Positions 19,805-28,135 of a DNA stretch of 64,000 nucleotides are shown here, piece by piece. The translations under genes were made by a program, and so were the position numbers. Where the stretch lies: assembly GCF_019166065.1 (NCBI RefSeq), contig NZ_JAHTBN010000001.1, positions 248,001 to 312,000 of the forward strand. Direction: 5' to 3'. The notes beneath the pieces are model-generated. The model saw only the letters and a program-made list of their open reading frames with translations, did no database searches and was not told the DNA's origin. The DNA comes from Candidimonas humi (GTDB lineage: Bacteria; Pseudomonadota; Gammaproteobacteria; Burkholderiales; Burkholderiaceae_B). Within the stretch, counting starts at the first letter, position 1. The number at the start of each line of letters is the position of its first letter.

Positions 19805-21238
19805 TCAACGTGCGGCGCTGCCCATGCCCGCCGCGGCGGGCAGGCTCCTGGCGACGATCAGCATGGCCGCCAGATAGGCCACGGCGATCAGGCTGAAGCA
19901 GATTTCCAGCCTGGCCGGCCAAGTTGCCAGCCCGTGCAGGGCCACGCCCATCGCCGCCACGCCCACTAGCACGCCGACCTGTCGATTGGCATTGAGCGCA
20001 GCCGCGGCGATGTTGGCATGATGCTGGCCGCCGAGCTGCATCATGGTGACCGTCATGGCCGGTATGGCCAGGCCGCAGCCCAGATTGGCCAGCGCCATCA
20101 GCACGGCGAAAACCCCATAGGGCATGTGCGCCGCGCCCGCCGCCAGGACGGCGGACAGCAGCGCCGCGACCGACAGGCCGGCCAGCATCGTGACGCGCGG
20201 GCTCCAGCGTGCACTGACGCGGCCCGAGAGCAAGTTGCCGATAGTGAACATGGCCATCAGCGGCAGCAGGGCGAGGCCAGTATGCCAGGCATTGGCATGC
20301 AGCGCGTCCTGCAGGTACAGGCTTACGAAAAACAGGCCGCCGAAGCCGCCGATATTGATGAACAGCCCCACGCCATTGATCGCGACGAAGCGCCTGTCGT
20401 CCTGCAGTTCCCGCGGAACAATGGGAGCCGCCGCGCGCCTCTCGCGCAGCGCGAATAGCGCCAGGCTCGTCCCGCCGAGCGCGGCCGCCGCCAAGATGGG
20501 CGCGGAGGTCCAGCCATAGGTCGAGCCCTCGATCAGCGCGAAGGCGACGCTCGCCAGCCCCGTCATGGCCAAGGCATGGCCGGCGCCGTTCAGCGCCTGG
20601 GTGTGCCGGGGCGATGCCTGGAGAAAGCGCAGGCTCATGATTGCGCCCACGATGCCTATGGGTATGTTGAGCCAGAAAATGCAGCGCCAGCCTGCCGCGG
20701 CGACGACAATGCCGCCCACCAGCGGACCGGTGGCGGCCGCCACCGAGACGATGGCGGACCACAGCGCCAGCACGCGGATGCGCGCGGCGTCCTCCGGATA
20801 GGCCTGGTTCAGCAGGCTCAGCGAGGCGGGCATGAACAGCGCTGCGCCCATGCCTTGCAACAGGCGCGCGCCGACCAGCACGGCAGCCGTGGGCGCCGCG
20901 CCGCACAAGGCGGAGGCGGCGACGAACAGGGCCAGCCCCGCCAGGTAGGCATTGCGTGCGCCGTAGCGGTTGGCCAGGGCGCCGCCGACCAGCAGCAGGG
21001 CGGCGAAGGCCAGTGTGTAGCCGTCCACGACCCAGACCAGGCCCGCCAGGCTCATGTGCAGGCTCGTCTGGATATGCGTCAGGGCCACGTTGACGACGGT
21101 GACATCGAGCATGGCCATGACGAAGCCCAGGGCCACGGCCAGCAGCGGCCAGGGGCCTGCACCCCGGGCCTGGGCGGCGGCCCGCGCCGGGGCCGGATAT
21201 ACGGCAGCGGCGGCAGTGCAGGAAGATTGCGTAGTCAT
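19805..21238 (-). CDS. DHA2-family MFS drug efflux transporter
   Basis: A 477-residue membrane protein with about 14 hydrophobic segments. MFS motif A reads GGALANRYGARNAYLAG, the antiporter motif C region is SAIVSVAAATGPLVGGIVV, and TM1 carries the DHA2-typical LDVTVVNVALTHIQTSL. The N-terminal 30 residues are a hydrophilic Ala-rich tail. It is transcribed divergently from a LysR regulator across a 242 bp region containing a palindrome. That is the usual arrangement for a locally regulated efflux pump. The substrate is unknown. Confidence 0.88.
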   Translation of the reverse strand: MTTQSSCTAAAAVYPAPARAAAQARGAGPWPLLAVALGFVMAMLDVTVVNVALTHIQTSLHMSLAGLVWVVDGYTLAFAALLLVGGALANRYGARNAYLAGLALFVAASALCGAAPTAAVLVGARLLQGMGAALFMPASLSLLNQAYPEDAARIRVLALWSAIVSVAAATGPLVGGIVVAAAGWRCIFWLNIPIGIVGAIMSLRFLQASPRHTQALNGAGHALAMTGLASVAFALIEGSTYGWTSAPILAAAALGGTSLALFALRERRAAAPIVPRELQDDRRFVAINGVGLFINIGGFGGLFFVSLYLQDALHANAWHTGLALLPLMAMFTIGNLLSGRVSARWSPRVTMLAGLSVAALLSAVLAAGAAHMPYGVFAVLMALANLGCGLAIPAMTVTMMQLGGQHHANIAAAALNANRQVGVLVGVAAMGVALHGLATWPARLEICFSLIAVAYLAAMLIVARSLPAAAGMGSAAR

Positions 21239-21317
21239 GAAATTTGCCTCGAGAGACGATCGGACTTGCCGACTGGAGGCGCCATGCTACTCTCGTCTTT
21301 GCGATGCAAAAAAGCCA

Positions 21318-21350
21318 TATAATCGCATTATAGTGATGCAAAAATGCATC
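21318..21350. promoter_or_regulatory. Divergent promoter and operator between MFS pump and LysR gene
   Basis: Opposing TATAAT hexamers lie at 21318-21323 (plus) and 21327-21332 (minus). Next to them is a perfect palindrome GATGCAAAAATGCATC (21335-21350), with a further GATGCA copy at 21303-21308. The A/T-rich interrupted dyad is of the LysR-binding type and overlaps the spacer of the minus-strand promoter. It is therefore the likely site for the LysR protein at 21481. Confidence 0.6.
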
Positions 21351-21480
21351 ATGATGCCAATTGTGGCGAGGCCAAATCCGGCTGCCAGCCTGGCCGGGCT
21401 GGGCCCCGGCAGGGCCTGCCGGTTTCATCTACTCCTCGCCAAGAATTCATTCTCTTTGGCGGCGCTTGCGGGATTCATGC

Positions 21481-22356
21481 ATGGACTGGGACAACGCCAG
21501 GGTATTCCTCGCCATCTACCGCGTAGGCACGCTGCGCGGCGCCGCCGGGGTGCTGCAGATAGACCAGGCGACAGCCGGGCGGCGCCTGGCGGCGCTGGAA
21601 AAAACGCTCGGGGCCAGGCTGTTCCTGCACACGCCGGCGGGCTATGTGGCCACGCCTGCAGGCGAACTGGCCTTCCAGGCCGCCGAGCGCATGGAGCAGG
21701 CAGCGCACCAGTTGCAGCGCCAGATGCAGGGCACCGACGAACAACTGTCCGGCACAGTGCGGGTCGCCTGCACCGACGGCACGGCCGCCTACGCGATCAT
21801 GCGCGCCATGCAAAAGCTGCACGCCGCGCATCCGGAGATCCGGGTGGTGCTGACTTCTTCATCGCAACTCAGCAATCTGACGCGGCGCGAGGCCGATCTC
21901 GCGGTGCGCGCCTTGCGCCCGGACAGTCCCGACCTGATCGCCCGGCGCCTGGCCAGGCTGGAGCTCGGCTTGTACGCGTCGCGTTCGTATCTGGCCGAAC
22001 GCGGCATGCCGCGCCAGGGAAGCGCGCTCGAAGGCCACGACGTCGTCATCTACCAGCGCGAAGTGTTGCGCTACCAGAGCGAAACGCTATGCGGCGAGCC
22101 CATACGCAATGCCCGCGTGTCGATGGAAGTGAACACCAGCCTGATGCTGATGCATGCCGTGCGCAATGGCCTGGGCATCGGCGAACTGTCCCGTCCATTG
22201 GCCGAAACGGAGCCCGAACTGCGCCGCATCTGGCCGGACAAGGCGACGGTCTTTGACATGTGGCTGGTGCTGCACGGCGACCTCAACCGCAGCGCCCGGG
22301 TGCGCGCCGTGTCGGGCGCGATTACCGAGGTATTCGAAGAGCTGGCGGGGCGCTGA
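21481..22356 (+). CDS. LysR-family transcriptional regulator (probable regulator of the divergent efflux pump)
   Basis: A 291-residue LysR regulator. The N-terminal HTH reads MDWDNARVFLAIYRVGTLRGAAGVLQIDQATAGRRLAALEKTLGARLF, and the effector domain covers residues 90-290. The ATG at 21481 places the HTH at residue 1 as is normal; the frame extends upstream without LysR character. It is divergent from the DHA2 transporter, with a dyad between them. Effector not predictable. Confidence 0.88.
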   Translation: MDWDNARVFLAIYRVGTLRGAAGVLQIDQATAGRRLAALEKTLGARLFLHTPAGYVATPAGELAFQAAERMEQAAHQLQRQMQGTDEQLSGTVRVACTDGTAAYAIMRAMQKLHAAHPEIRVVLTSSSQLSNLTRREADLAVRALRPDSPDLIARRLARLELGLYASRSYLAERGMPRQGSALEGHDVVIYQREVLRYQSETLCGEPIRNARVSMEVNTSLMLMHAVRNGLGIGELSRPLAETEPELRRIWPDKATVFDMWLVLHGDLNRSARVRAVSGAITEVFEELAGR

Positions 22357-22552
22357 ACGAGACTGGGCACGATCGATTGCGCCGTTCTTGCGCACGTGTA
22401 GAAAACAGGCGTGCCGCCCCGCGCCGGGGCAGCGCGACGAGGCCGCACCGTCTTCGCGCGCGCACGGAAAGTAGTACAGTGACATCGAGACGGCGCGCAT
22501 GGCGCGGCAGCGCTCCCGGCTGCGCCCGTACGCTTATTTTCGGAACATCCAC

Positions 22553-23623
22553 ATGCCTCATCCCATCCGCCTTGCGATCAACGGCTACGGCCGCATAGGC
22601 CGCTGCTTCCTGCGCGCGCTGCACGAGTCGCCGCTGCGCGCTTCGTTCCAGGTCGTCGCCATCAACGAACCTGCCGATCTCGATTCCATGGCGTATCTGA
22701 CGCGCTTCGATTCCACGCATGGAATATTCCCGGGCGAGGTGCGGCAACTGGATCAGGGCCTGGAGATCGACGGGGCGCCCATACGCGTCAGCCATGCCCG
22801 CAACCCCGAAGAGGTCGACTGGGCAGCGCTGGACATCGATATCCTCGTGGAATGCTCGGGCCAGTACGGCAAGCGCTCCGAACTGGAGCGTTTCCTGGCG
22901 GCGGGCTGCCCGCGGCTGCTGCTCTCGCACCCCGGGCGCAGCGCGCAAGACATCGATTTCACCTTGATATACGGAATCAACGACGGCGAACTCACGGGCC
23001 GCGAACGCCTGGTTTCCAACGCCTCTTGCACCACCAATGCCGTGGTGCCCGTATTGGACCAGTTGCACCGGGCCTTCGGCGTCGAGCATGCTTTCCTGAG
23101 CACGCTGCATTCGGTCATGAACGACCAGCCCCTGATCGACGGCTATCACCATTCCGACTTGCGGCGCACCCGCTCGGCCATGCAATCCATAGTCCCCGTG
23201 GCCACGGGGCTGGCCCAGGGGGTGGAGCGCTTCCTGCCGGCGCTGGCGGGCAAGGTACAGGCCAAGGCGATACGCGTGCCTACGCTGAACGTGTCGGCCA
23301 TCGATATCATGGTGCAGCTTTCCCGGGACGCCAGCGGCGCAGAGCTCAACGCGCTGCTGCGCGCCGCGGCGCAACGCCAGCCGCGCCTGCAAGCCTATTC
23401 CGATGCGCCGCATGCCTCGGTGGATTTCAACCACGATCCGCATTCCGTCATCGTCGACGGCAGCCAGACGCGCATGAACGGGCCGCGCCTGGCCAATGTC
23501 TTCGTCTGGTTCGACAATGAATGGGGTTTCGCATGCAGGCTGCTGGACGCGGTGCAGGCCTGGTCGGCGCTGTTCGCTTCGCCCGCCGAAGAGCTGGCGG
23601 CCGCGGTATCGCGGCACGGCTGA
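22553..23623 (+). CDS. epd: Erythrose-4-phosphate dehydrogenase-like GAPDH family protein
   Basis: NAD-dependent aldehyde-phosphate dehydrogenase, 356 residues. The Rossmann start is IRLAINGYGRIGRCFLRAL and the catalytic block SNASCTTNAVVPVLD contains the nucleophilic Cys. The segment LHSVMNDQPLIDGYHHSDLRRTRSAMQSIVPV matches the Epd type (MNDQ, DLRRTR) better than glycolytic GAPDH. Late motifs RVPTLNVSAIDIMVQL and WFDNEWGFACRLLD are present. Epd supplies 4-phosphoerythronate for pyridoxal phosphate synthesis in enterobacteria. Here the role is less certain and a secondary GAPDH function is possible. Start set by ATG 22553. Confidence 0.8.
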   Translation: MPHPIRLAINGYGRIGRCFLRALHESPLRASFQVVAINEPADLDSMAYLTRFDSTHGIFPGEVRQLDQGLEIDGAPIRVSHARNPEEVDWAALDIDILVECSGQYGKRSELERFLAAGCPRLLLSHPGRSAQDIDFTLIYGINDGELTGRERLVSNASCTTNAVVPVLDQLHRAFGVEHAFLSTLHSVMNDQPLIDGYHHSDLRRTRSAMQSIVPVATGLAQGVERFLPALAGKVQAKAIRVPTLNVSAIDIMVQLSRDASGAELNALLRAAAQRQPRLQAYSDAPHASVDFNHDPHSVIVDGSQTRMNGPRLANVFVWFDNEWGFACRLLDAVQAWSALFASPAEELAAAVSRHG

Positions 23624-23815
23624 CGGACTGGCCTCCCGCAGGCCGGACTCCGTCCCGGGGCTTGGCGCCGGAACCCGCGTATGCCGGGCCCCGGGCGGCG
23701 GGGCCCGCCGTTGCCCGGAATGATATGCAATCCGGATGTATATTCAGAATCTTGTGTACATGAAAAGAGGGCGCGCATCCCGGCGCCCGCAAGCATAGCG
23801 ACAAGGAGTTGCACA

Positions 23816-25210
23816 ATGGCTTCAACCCGCGTTGAAAAAGATTCGATGGGCTCCATCGAGGTTCCCGCCGACCACTATTGGGGCGCGCAGACCCAGCGTT
23901 CGATACAGAACTTTCCCATAGGCGTGGCGCGCTTCAAATGGCAGGCGCCCATCATCGAGGCCCTGGGCATACTCAAGAAGTCCGCGGCCCTGGCCAATGC
24001 CGAACTGGGTGAACTGCCGCAGAACATCGCCGATCTCATCGTGCGTGCTGCCGACGAAGTCATACGCGGCGAGCGCAACGACGAATTCCCCTTGGTGGTG
24101 TTCCAGACCGGTTCCGGCACGCAGTCGAACATGAACGCCAACGAAGTCATCGCCAACCGCGCCATCGAACTGGCCGGCGGGGTCATGGGCAGCAAGGCGC
24201 CGGTGCATCCCAACGACCACGTCAACCGCGGCCAATCGTCCAACGACACGTTTCCCACGGCCATGCATATCGCCGTGGGCCGTGAACTGCAGCGACACCT
24301 GTTTCCCGCCGTCGAACTGCTGCGCGACACCCTGGCGGCCAAGTCCGCCCAGTACCAGGACATCGTCAAGACCGGCCGCACGCATCTGCAGGACGCCACG
24401 CCCATTACGCTGGGGCAGGAAATAGGCGGCTGGGTGGCCCAGCTCGATTTCGGCCTGGAAGTCATACGCCAGGCGCTGCCCGGCATCTACGACCTGGCCA
24501 TCGGCGGCACCGCGGTCGGCACCGGCCTGAACGCCCATCCGCGCTTCGGCGACACGGCGGCGGCGCACATCGCCGAAATCACCGGGCTGCCGTTCCGCTC
24601 GGCCAAGAACAAGTTCTTCGCGCTGTCGGCGCACGACGCGCTGGTCAACCTGTCGGCCACCTTGCGCACCTTGGCCGGAGCGCTCATGAAGATGGCCAAC
24701 GACGTGCGCTGGCTCGCCAGCGGCCCGCGTTGCGGCATAGGCGAATTGCACATACCGGACAACGAGCCCGGCTCGTCCATCATGCCGGGCAAGGTCAATC
24801 CCACCCAGTGCGAAGCCATGACCATGGTCTGCGTGCAGGTATTCGGCAACGACGCCGCCACGGCGTTCGCCGGCAGCCAGGGCAATTTCCAGCTCAATGT
24901 GTACAAGCCCGTGATGGTGCACAACGTGCTCGAAAGCATACAGTTGCTGGGCGATGCCTGCCGCGCCTTCAACGATCATTGCGCGGTCGGCATAGAGCCC
25001 AACCTGGACCGCATCGCCGCCAATCTCGAGAAGAACCTGATGCTGGTGACCGCGCTGAACCGCCACATAGGCTACGACAAGGCCGCCGCCATCGCCAAGA
25101 AGGCGCAGCACGAACAGACCACGCTGCGCAGCGCGGCGCTGGCCCTGGGCTACGTCACGGCCGAGCAGTACGACGAATGGATCGTGCCCATGGACATGAC
25201 CCATCCCTGA
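23816..25210 (+). CDS. fumC: Class II fumarate hydratase
   Basis: Iron-independent fumarase of the TCA cycle, 464 residues. It starts [29 protein letters not shown] after an AAGGAG ribosome-binding site. [39 protein letters not shown] and the superfamily signature [16 protein letters not shown] are all intact. It stands alone after a 192 bp gap. As an oxygen- and superoxide-stable isozyme, FumC is often induced under oxidative or iron stress, but no control element was recognised here. Confidence 0.96.
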   Translation: MASTRVEKDSMGSIEVPADHYWGAQTQRSIQNFPIGVARFKWQAPIIEALGILKKSAALANAELGELPQNIADLIVRAADEVIRGERNDEFPLVVFQTGSGTQSNMNANEVIANRAIELAGGVMGSKAPVHPNDHVNRGQSSNDTFPTAMHIAVGRELQRHLFPAVELLRDTLAAKSAQYQDIVKTGRTHLQDATPITLGQEIGGWVAQLDFGLEVIRQALPGIYDLAIGGTAVGTGLNAHPRFGDTAAAHIAEITGLPFRSAKNKFFALSAHDALVNLSATLRTLAGALMKMANDVRWLASGPRCGIGELHIPDNEPGSSIMPGKVNPTQCEAMTMVCVQVFGNDAATAFAGSQGNFQLNVYKPVMVHNVLESIQLLGDACRAFNDHCAVGIEPNLDRIAANLEKNLMLVTALNRHIGYDKAAAIAKKAQHEQTTLRSAALALGYVTAEQYDEWIVPMDMTHP

Positions 25211-25350
25211 TCGGACGACAGCGGGGCTCGCCGCGGCGGGCTCCGCTGCACCTGGAACATCCGGGCATTCGGGGGTAGGGGCACAGAGAGCCTGCTCATC
25301 CCGAAAAAAGAGCCCGCCCCGCCATGAACAGGCCCTGATTCGAGACAGCC

Positions 25351-25749
25351 ATGACGACTCGCATACAGATCAAGCGCGCTTACGAAGAGGCCGAGCCGTC
25401 CGACGGCTACCGGGCATTGGTCGACAGGCTATGGCCGCGCGGCCTGTCCAAGGAAAGCCTCAAGTTCGATGCCTGGTACAAGGACCTGGCTCCCAGCGCC
25501 GAGCTGCGCACCTGGTTTTCCCACAAGGTAGAGCACTGGGAGCAATTCAAGGACAGCTATCGCTCCGAGTTGCACGCGCCCGATCAAGAGGCGCGCATGC
25601 GCGAACTGCTGGCTGCTGCGGGCAAGCAAGAAATCACCTTGTTGTATGCGGCAAAAGACACCGAACACAACCAGGCAGTGGTGCTGGCCGAAGAACTCCG
25701 ATCCCTGGGCGCGCCCGCGCATAAAAAGGCGCGGCGCACGGCGGCCTGA
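25351..25749 (+). CDS. DUF488 family protein
   Basis: A small cytosolic protein of 132 residues with the family pattern IQIKRAYEEAEPSDGYRALVDRLWPRGLSKESLKFDAWYKDLAPSAELRTWFSH and a C-terminal half predicting ITLLYAAKDTEHNQAVVLAEEL. Members of DUF488 have no proven function; a role with nucleic acids or small-molecule stress has been suggested only by context. It ends 17 bp from the converging fluoride-linked DUF190 gene. Confidence 0.82.
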   Translation: MTTRIQIKRAYEEAEPSDGYRALVDRLWPRGLSKESLKFDAWYKDLAPSAELRTWFSHKVEHWEQFKDSYRSELHAPDQEARMRELLAAAGKQEITLLYAAKDTEHNQAVVLAEELRSLGAPAHKKARRTAA

Positions 25750-25766
25750 AACCGGCCGCTCCGTAA

Positions 25767-26093
25767 TCAGTCCTCGGCTTCGCCGATGACGCCGAACTGC
25801 ACCGGCACCTTCGAGTAGAACAGGCGCAGGCCGGGCTCGGCCTGCAAGGCCTGCAGGATCGCCTCGCATTCGCTTTCCGAGACCACCATGGTGATTTCTA
25901 TCGGCTGGTCCGCAAGTTCGAAGAAGCGCGCCGAATGGACGCGGTGCTTGCTGCCCAGGCCTTCCTGCGCGGCGATCATGGTGGCGCCGCGGATCTGCAT
26001 GGATTGCGCCAGGTCCAGCAGCCATTGGTGCAGGGCCTTGCCCTTGTGGCTGCGGCTCTGCTGCATGAAAAAGCTCAATTGATAACCGGTCAT
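25767..26093 (-). CDS. DUF190 family protein (fluoride cassette 1)
   Basis: A 108-residue protein of the DUF190 family, PII-like in predicted fold. It starts MTGYQLSFFMQQSRSHKGKALHQWLLDLAQSMQIRGATM and contains EGLGSKHRVHSARFFELADQPIEITMVVSESECEAIL. It lies 11 bp after crcB1 on the same strand, downstream of a fluoride riboswitch. DUF190 genes commonly sit beside crcB, so a regulatory or accessory role in fluoride export is likely but unproven. The second cassette carries a close homologue (37514-37843). Confidence 0.88.
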   Translation of the reverse strand: MTGYQLSFFMQQSRSHKGKALHQWLLDLAQSMQIRGATMIAAQEGLGSKHRVHSARFFELADQPIEITMVVSESECEAILQALQAEPGLRLFYSKVPVQFGVIGEAED

Positions 26094-26104
26094 GGCGTTC
26101 CCCT

Positions 26105-26488
26105 TCAGGCTCGGGATACATACTGCACGATGAAAATGCCCAGCAAGGTGAGCGCGACCGACCCTATTACATGCAGGCCGATTTCCATGGCCGCCGCGCC
26201 TGCTTCGCCGCCTTGCAGCAGGGTTGCGGTTTCCAGCGAGAAAGTGGAAAACGTGGTCAGGCCACCCATGAAGCCCGTGATCACGGCCAGCCGCCATTCG
26301 GGCGGCAGTCCCGCGTGATTGCGGAAGAACTCGTTGGCCACGCCAATCAGCAGGCCGCCTACCAGGTTTGCGACCAGCGTGCCCAAGGGTATGGTGGGCC
26401 ACACTGCATTGAGCGACATGCCCAGCACCCAGCGCAGCAGTGCGCCTAGCGCCGCCCCAATGGAAATGACGACAATCGCGCCGCTCAT
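26105..26488 (-). CDS. crcB: Fluoride ion channel CrcB/Fluc (copy 1)
   Basis: Dual-topology fluoride channel of the inner membrane that lets fluoride leave the cell. 127 residues with four membrane helices. Motifs: GALLRW, the pore Asn region [15 protein letters not shown], and [16 protein letters not shown], which holds the Phe-box and central sodium-site residues. The ATG at 26488 is chosen because it starts the family-typical sequence [15 protein letters not shown]; it overlaps the stop of a short upstream ORF (ATGA). A fluoride riboswitch lies 213 bp upstream. A second CrcB, clearly paralogous over its whole length, is at 37964-38350. Confidence 0.96.
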   Translation of the reverse strand: MSGAIVVISIGAALGALLRWVLGMSLNAVWPTIPLGTLVANLVGGLLIGVANEFFRNHAGLPPEWRLAVITGFMGGLTTFSTFSLETATLLQGGEAGAAAMEIGLHVIGSVALTLLGIFIVQYVSRA

Positions 26489-26616
26489 GGCCGGCTCCCG
26501 GCAGCGAGCCGTGCCTGGCCTTGCGGCGGACGATGGAGCATAAGGAATGCAAGCGCGCAACGAGCGCCTGTGCATGCGTAGGGATGTCGAGGAAATTGCC
26601 GCCTGTACGTGGTCAT
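26485..26616 (-). CDS. Possible 43-residue leader ORF coupled to crcB1
   Basis: The long leader between fluoride riboswitch 1 and crcB1 contains an ATG (26616) with AAGGA eight bases upstream and a 43-codon frame. It ends in a TGA overlapping the crcB ATG. The peptide is basic at the start ([11 protein letters not shown]) with a short apolar stretch (CALAFLML). The overlap and ribosome-binding site suggest translational coupling; no homologue is known to me. Chance is possible. Confidence 0.35.
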   Translation of the reverse strand: MTTYRRQFPRHPYACTGARCALAFLMLHRPPQGQARLAAGSRP

Positions 26617-26700
26617 GAAACTAGATCCTTGTGTATGGGGACCCGGACCACGATTCGGACTCGTGCGCACACGCCCACAGCCCCTGTGGCCAGGAAACCT

Positions 26701-26765
26701 GTAGGCATCATCAGTCGGCGTACCGGCGGTTTCAGTGTTGCGACACTGGGAGGAATGCCATCTCC
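26701..26765 (-). ncRNA. Fluoride riboswitch 1 (crcB motif) of crcB1
   Basis: On the minus strand the aptamer blocks appear in order: GGAGATGGCATTCCTCC (P1 and its loop), an extra hairpin CAGTGTCGCAACACTG, AAACCGCC, and CTGATGATGCCTAC at the 3' end. The GGCAT of the first loop can pair with ATGCC of the last block, the pseudoknot of this class. It stands upstream of crcB1, the classic target. The expression platform in the 213 nt leader is not resolved. Confidence 0.95.
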
Positions 26766-26776
26766 GTTGCGCGCAA

Positions 26777-26805
26777 AGTGTAGCAAGCAGCGCCATGCCG
26801 CGCAA
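26777..26805 (-). promoter_or_regulatory. Promoter of fluoride riboswitch 1
   Basis: TTGCGC, a 17 bp spacer and TACACT read on the minus strand. The -10 ends 11 nt before the first G of the aptamer, so transcription would start a few bases before it. The same -35 hexamer TTGCGC and spacing recur at two other fluoride riboswitches in this window. Confidence 0.7.
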
Positions 26806-27165
26806 TTGCACGGCACGGGAGCGATGCCCGGTCGCTTGCGGCCACGCGTGAGCGCGGTGCTGCATCATGGCCGTGTCGATCGGTCCATATTACGGATAGG
26901 TGACTACCCGAATAGCGCTGCCGCTACTCTTGTTGAGGAATGGGCATTGCTCTATCATCAAGCCCGGATATCAGCCGGCACGTAGCCTGGGTCCATATCA
27001 TGAACCCGTGGTATGAGCTCAGCCCCGGGCCCTGACAATAGGGACCCATGCCCGCGGCGGTATCCGGCATCACGCTTGCGCGGCTCACAAAGCCTGTGCG
27101 GGCGGCTACCCGTAATCGAAGCGCGGTGCGCCAAAAGCCACCGTATCTTTGCGAGGATTAACGCC
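26806..27165. other. Intergenic region between fluoride riboswitch 1 and the PCC gene pair
   Basis: About 360 bp without a supported gene. It must hold the promoter of the plus-strand PCC genes. A small dyad CGGATAGGTGACTACCCG lies at 26892-26909, and the start-proximal ribosome-binding site is GAGGA. The short ORFs here lack ribosome-binding sites or recognisable content. No tRNA signature was found. Confidence 0.5.
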
Positions 27166-27666
27166 ATGAGCAGCAGGATCCTGGCGGTCGACGATAGAGA
27201 CGTCGACTGCTTTCAATTGCATATCGCGGCAGGGCAGGGCATCTGGGCCGGCGTGCGCCAGGCGCTGGGCCAAGCCGGCATACACTGCGCGCAGATCGAA
27301 TTCGGCTCCGGATGGCTGGATGCCTCGGTCTACCACACCGCGCCTCCCGAAACCTCGGGCAAGACCCTGGTCAAATATGGCGCCGGCATCGATGTCGGCA
27401 GGGCGCTGCTGCTGTCGGCCAATGCCACCTATGGCTATGGCAACGACGGGGCGCCGCTGCTGCATTGCCATGGCCTGCTGCTCGCAGCCGACGGCCGCAT
27501 GCACGGCGGGCATCTGGATACGTCGCGCTGCATCGCCGGCGCGGCGGGGCTGCGTGCGCAGCTGATCGCCACGCGCAACAGCGGCTTCGAGCTCGACCTG
27601 GATCGCACCTCGAACATGCGCGTGTTCCACCCGGTGAAGCGACAGGAGGCCCGCCATGGAATCTAG
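27166..27666 (+). CDS. PCC/DUF296 domain protein with intact His motifs
   Basis: 166 residues, one PCC (plants and prokaryotes conserved, DUF296) domain. LLHCHGLLLAADGRMHGGHL holds the HxH and GGHL motif proposed to bind metal in this family. The start ATG follows GCGAGGA. The gene overlaps the next one by 11 bp in another frame, so the products are probably made together. Function in bacteria is not established; related proteins are AT-hook partners in plants. Confidence 0.72.
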   Translation: MSSRILAVDDRDVDCFQLHIAAGQGIWAGVRQALGQAGIHCAQIEFGSGWLDASVYHTAPPETSGKTLVKYGAGIDVGRALLLSANATYGYGNDGAPLLHCHGLLLAADGRMHGGHLDTSRCIAGAAGLRAQLIATRNSGFELDLDRTSNMRVFHPVKRQEARHGI

Positions 27667-28078
27667 GCTGGTCGGCGGCCGCTATGGCCGCGTGTTTTCC
27701 GCCAGGCTGTTGTGCAACGACGACCTGGTCGAAAGCATCGAAGAACTGTGCGCGGCCAATGGCGTGCGCAATGCCATAGTCAAGGGCGGCCTGGGCAGCC
27801 TGTTCAGGGCCAGGCTGGAACAGGCCGCGGCGGATCCGTCCAGGACCGTCGATGTGCAAGGCTATGCTGTGGAACTGTTGTCGCTGACCGGCAGCGTGGC
27901 CACCGATGCCGCGACGGGCCGGCCCAGGGCCGATTTGTTCGGCATCGTGGCGGACAACCGCGGCGCCTCTTACGCGGGCAAGTTCGTGCGTGGCGCTACG
28001 CCCACCTGCGTAACTGTCGAACTTACCGTGCAGGAATGGCTGCCCGAAGCCGCGCCGGAAATGACTTCAGTGCAATAG
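27656..28078 (+). CDS. Second PCC/DUF296-like protein lacking the His motifs
   Basis: 140 residues. It shows the same PCC pattern as its neighbour: a glycine loop VRNAIVKGGLGSLF, then LLSLTGSVATDAATGRPRADLFGIVADNRGASYAGKFVRG and an ending TVELTVQEW. The HxH and GGHL positions are replaced (ADLFG and AGKF), so it probably cannot bind metal. The ribosome-binding site AGGAGG lies inside the upstream gene. It could form a heteromer with the intact partner; this is inference. Confidence 0.6.
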   Translation: MESRLVGGRYGRVFSARLLCNDDLVESIEELCAANGVRNAIVKGGLGSLFRARLEQAAADPSRTVDVQGYAVELLSLTGSVATDAATGRPRADLFGIVADNRGASYAGKFVRGATPTCVTVELTVQEWLPEAAPEMTSVQ

Positions 28079-28135
28079 CTCTGCAAGCGCGGCAGCGCAT
28101 TGGCGGCCGTACACTGCGCGCCATGGGCTGCCGGA

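Noticed and set aside
18564-21428. 954-residue minus-strand open frame
   Set aside because: It runs antisense through glycerate kinase and out of frame through the MFS gene. Both have strong family motifs in their own frames. Long antisense frames are common in GC-rich DNA.
26806-27165. Possible tRNA or riboswitch in the gap before the PCC genes
   Set aside because: No TTCGA loop or cloverleaf could be found, and the CGGATAGGTGACTACCCG dyad matches no class known to me.
26958-27167. 69-residue minus-strand ORF upstream of the PCC pair
   Set aside because: It has no ribosome-binding site, no recognisable content, and lies across the PCC leader.
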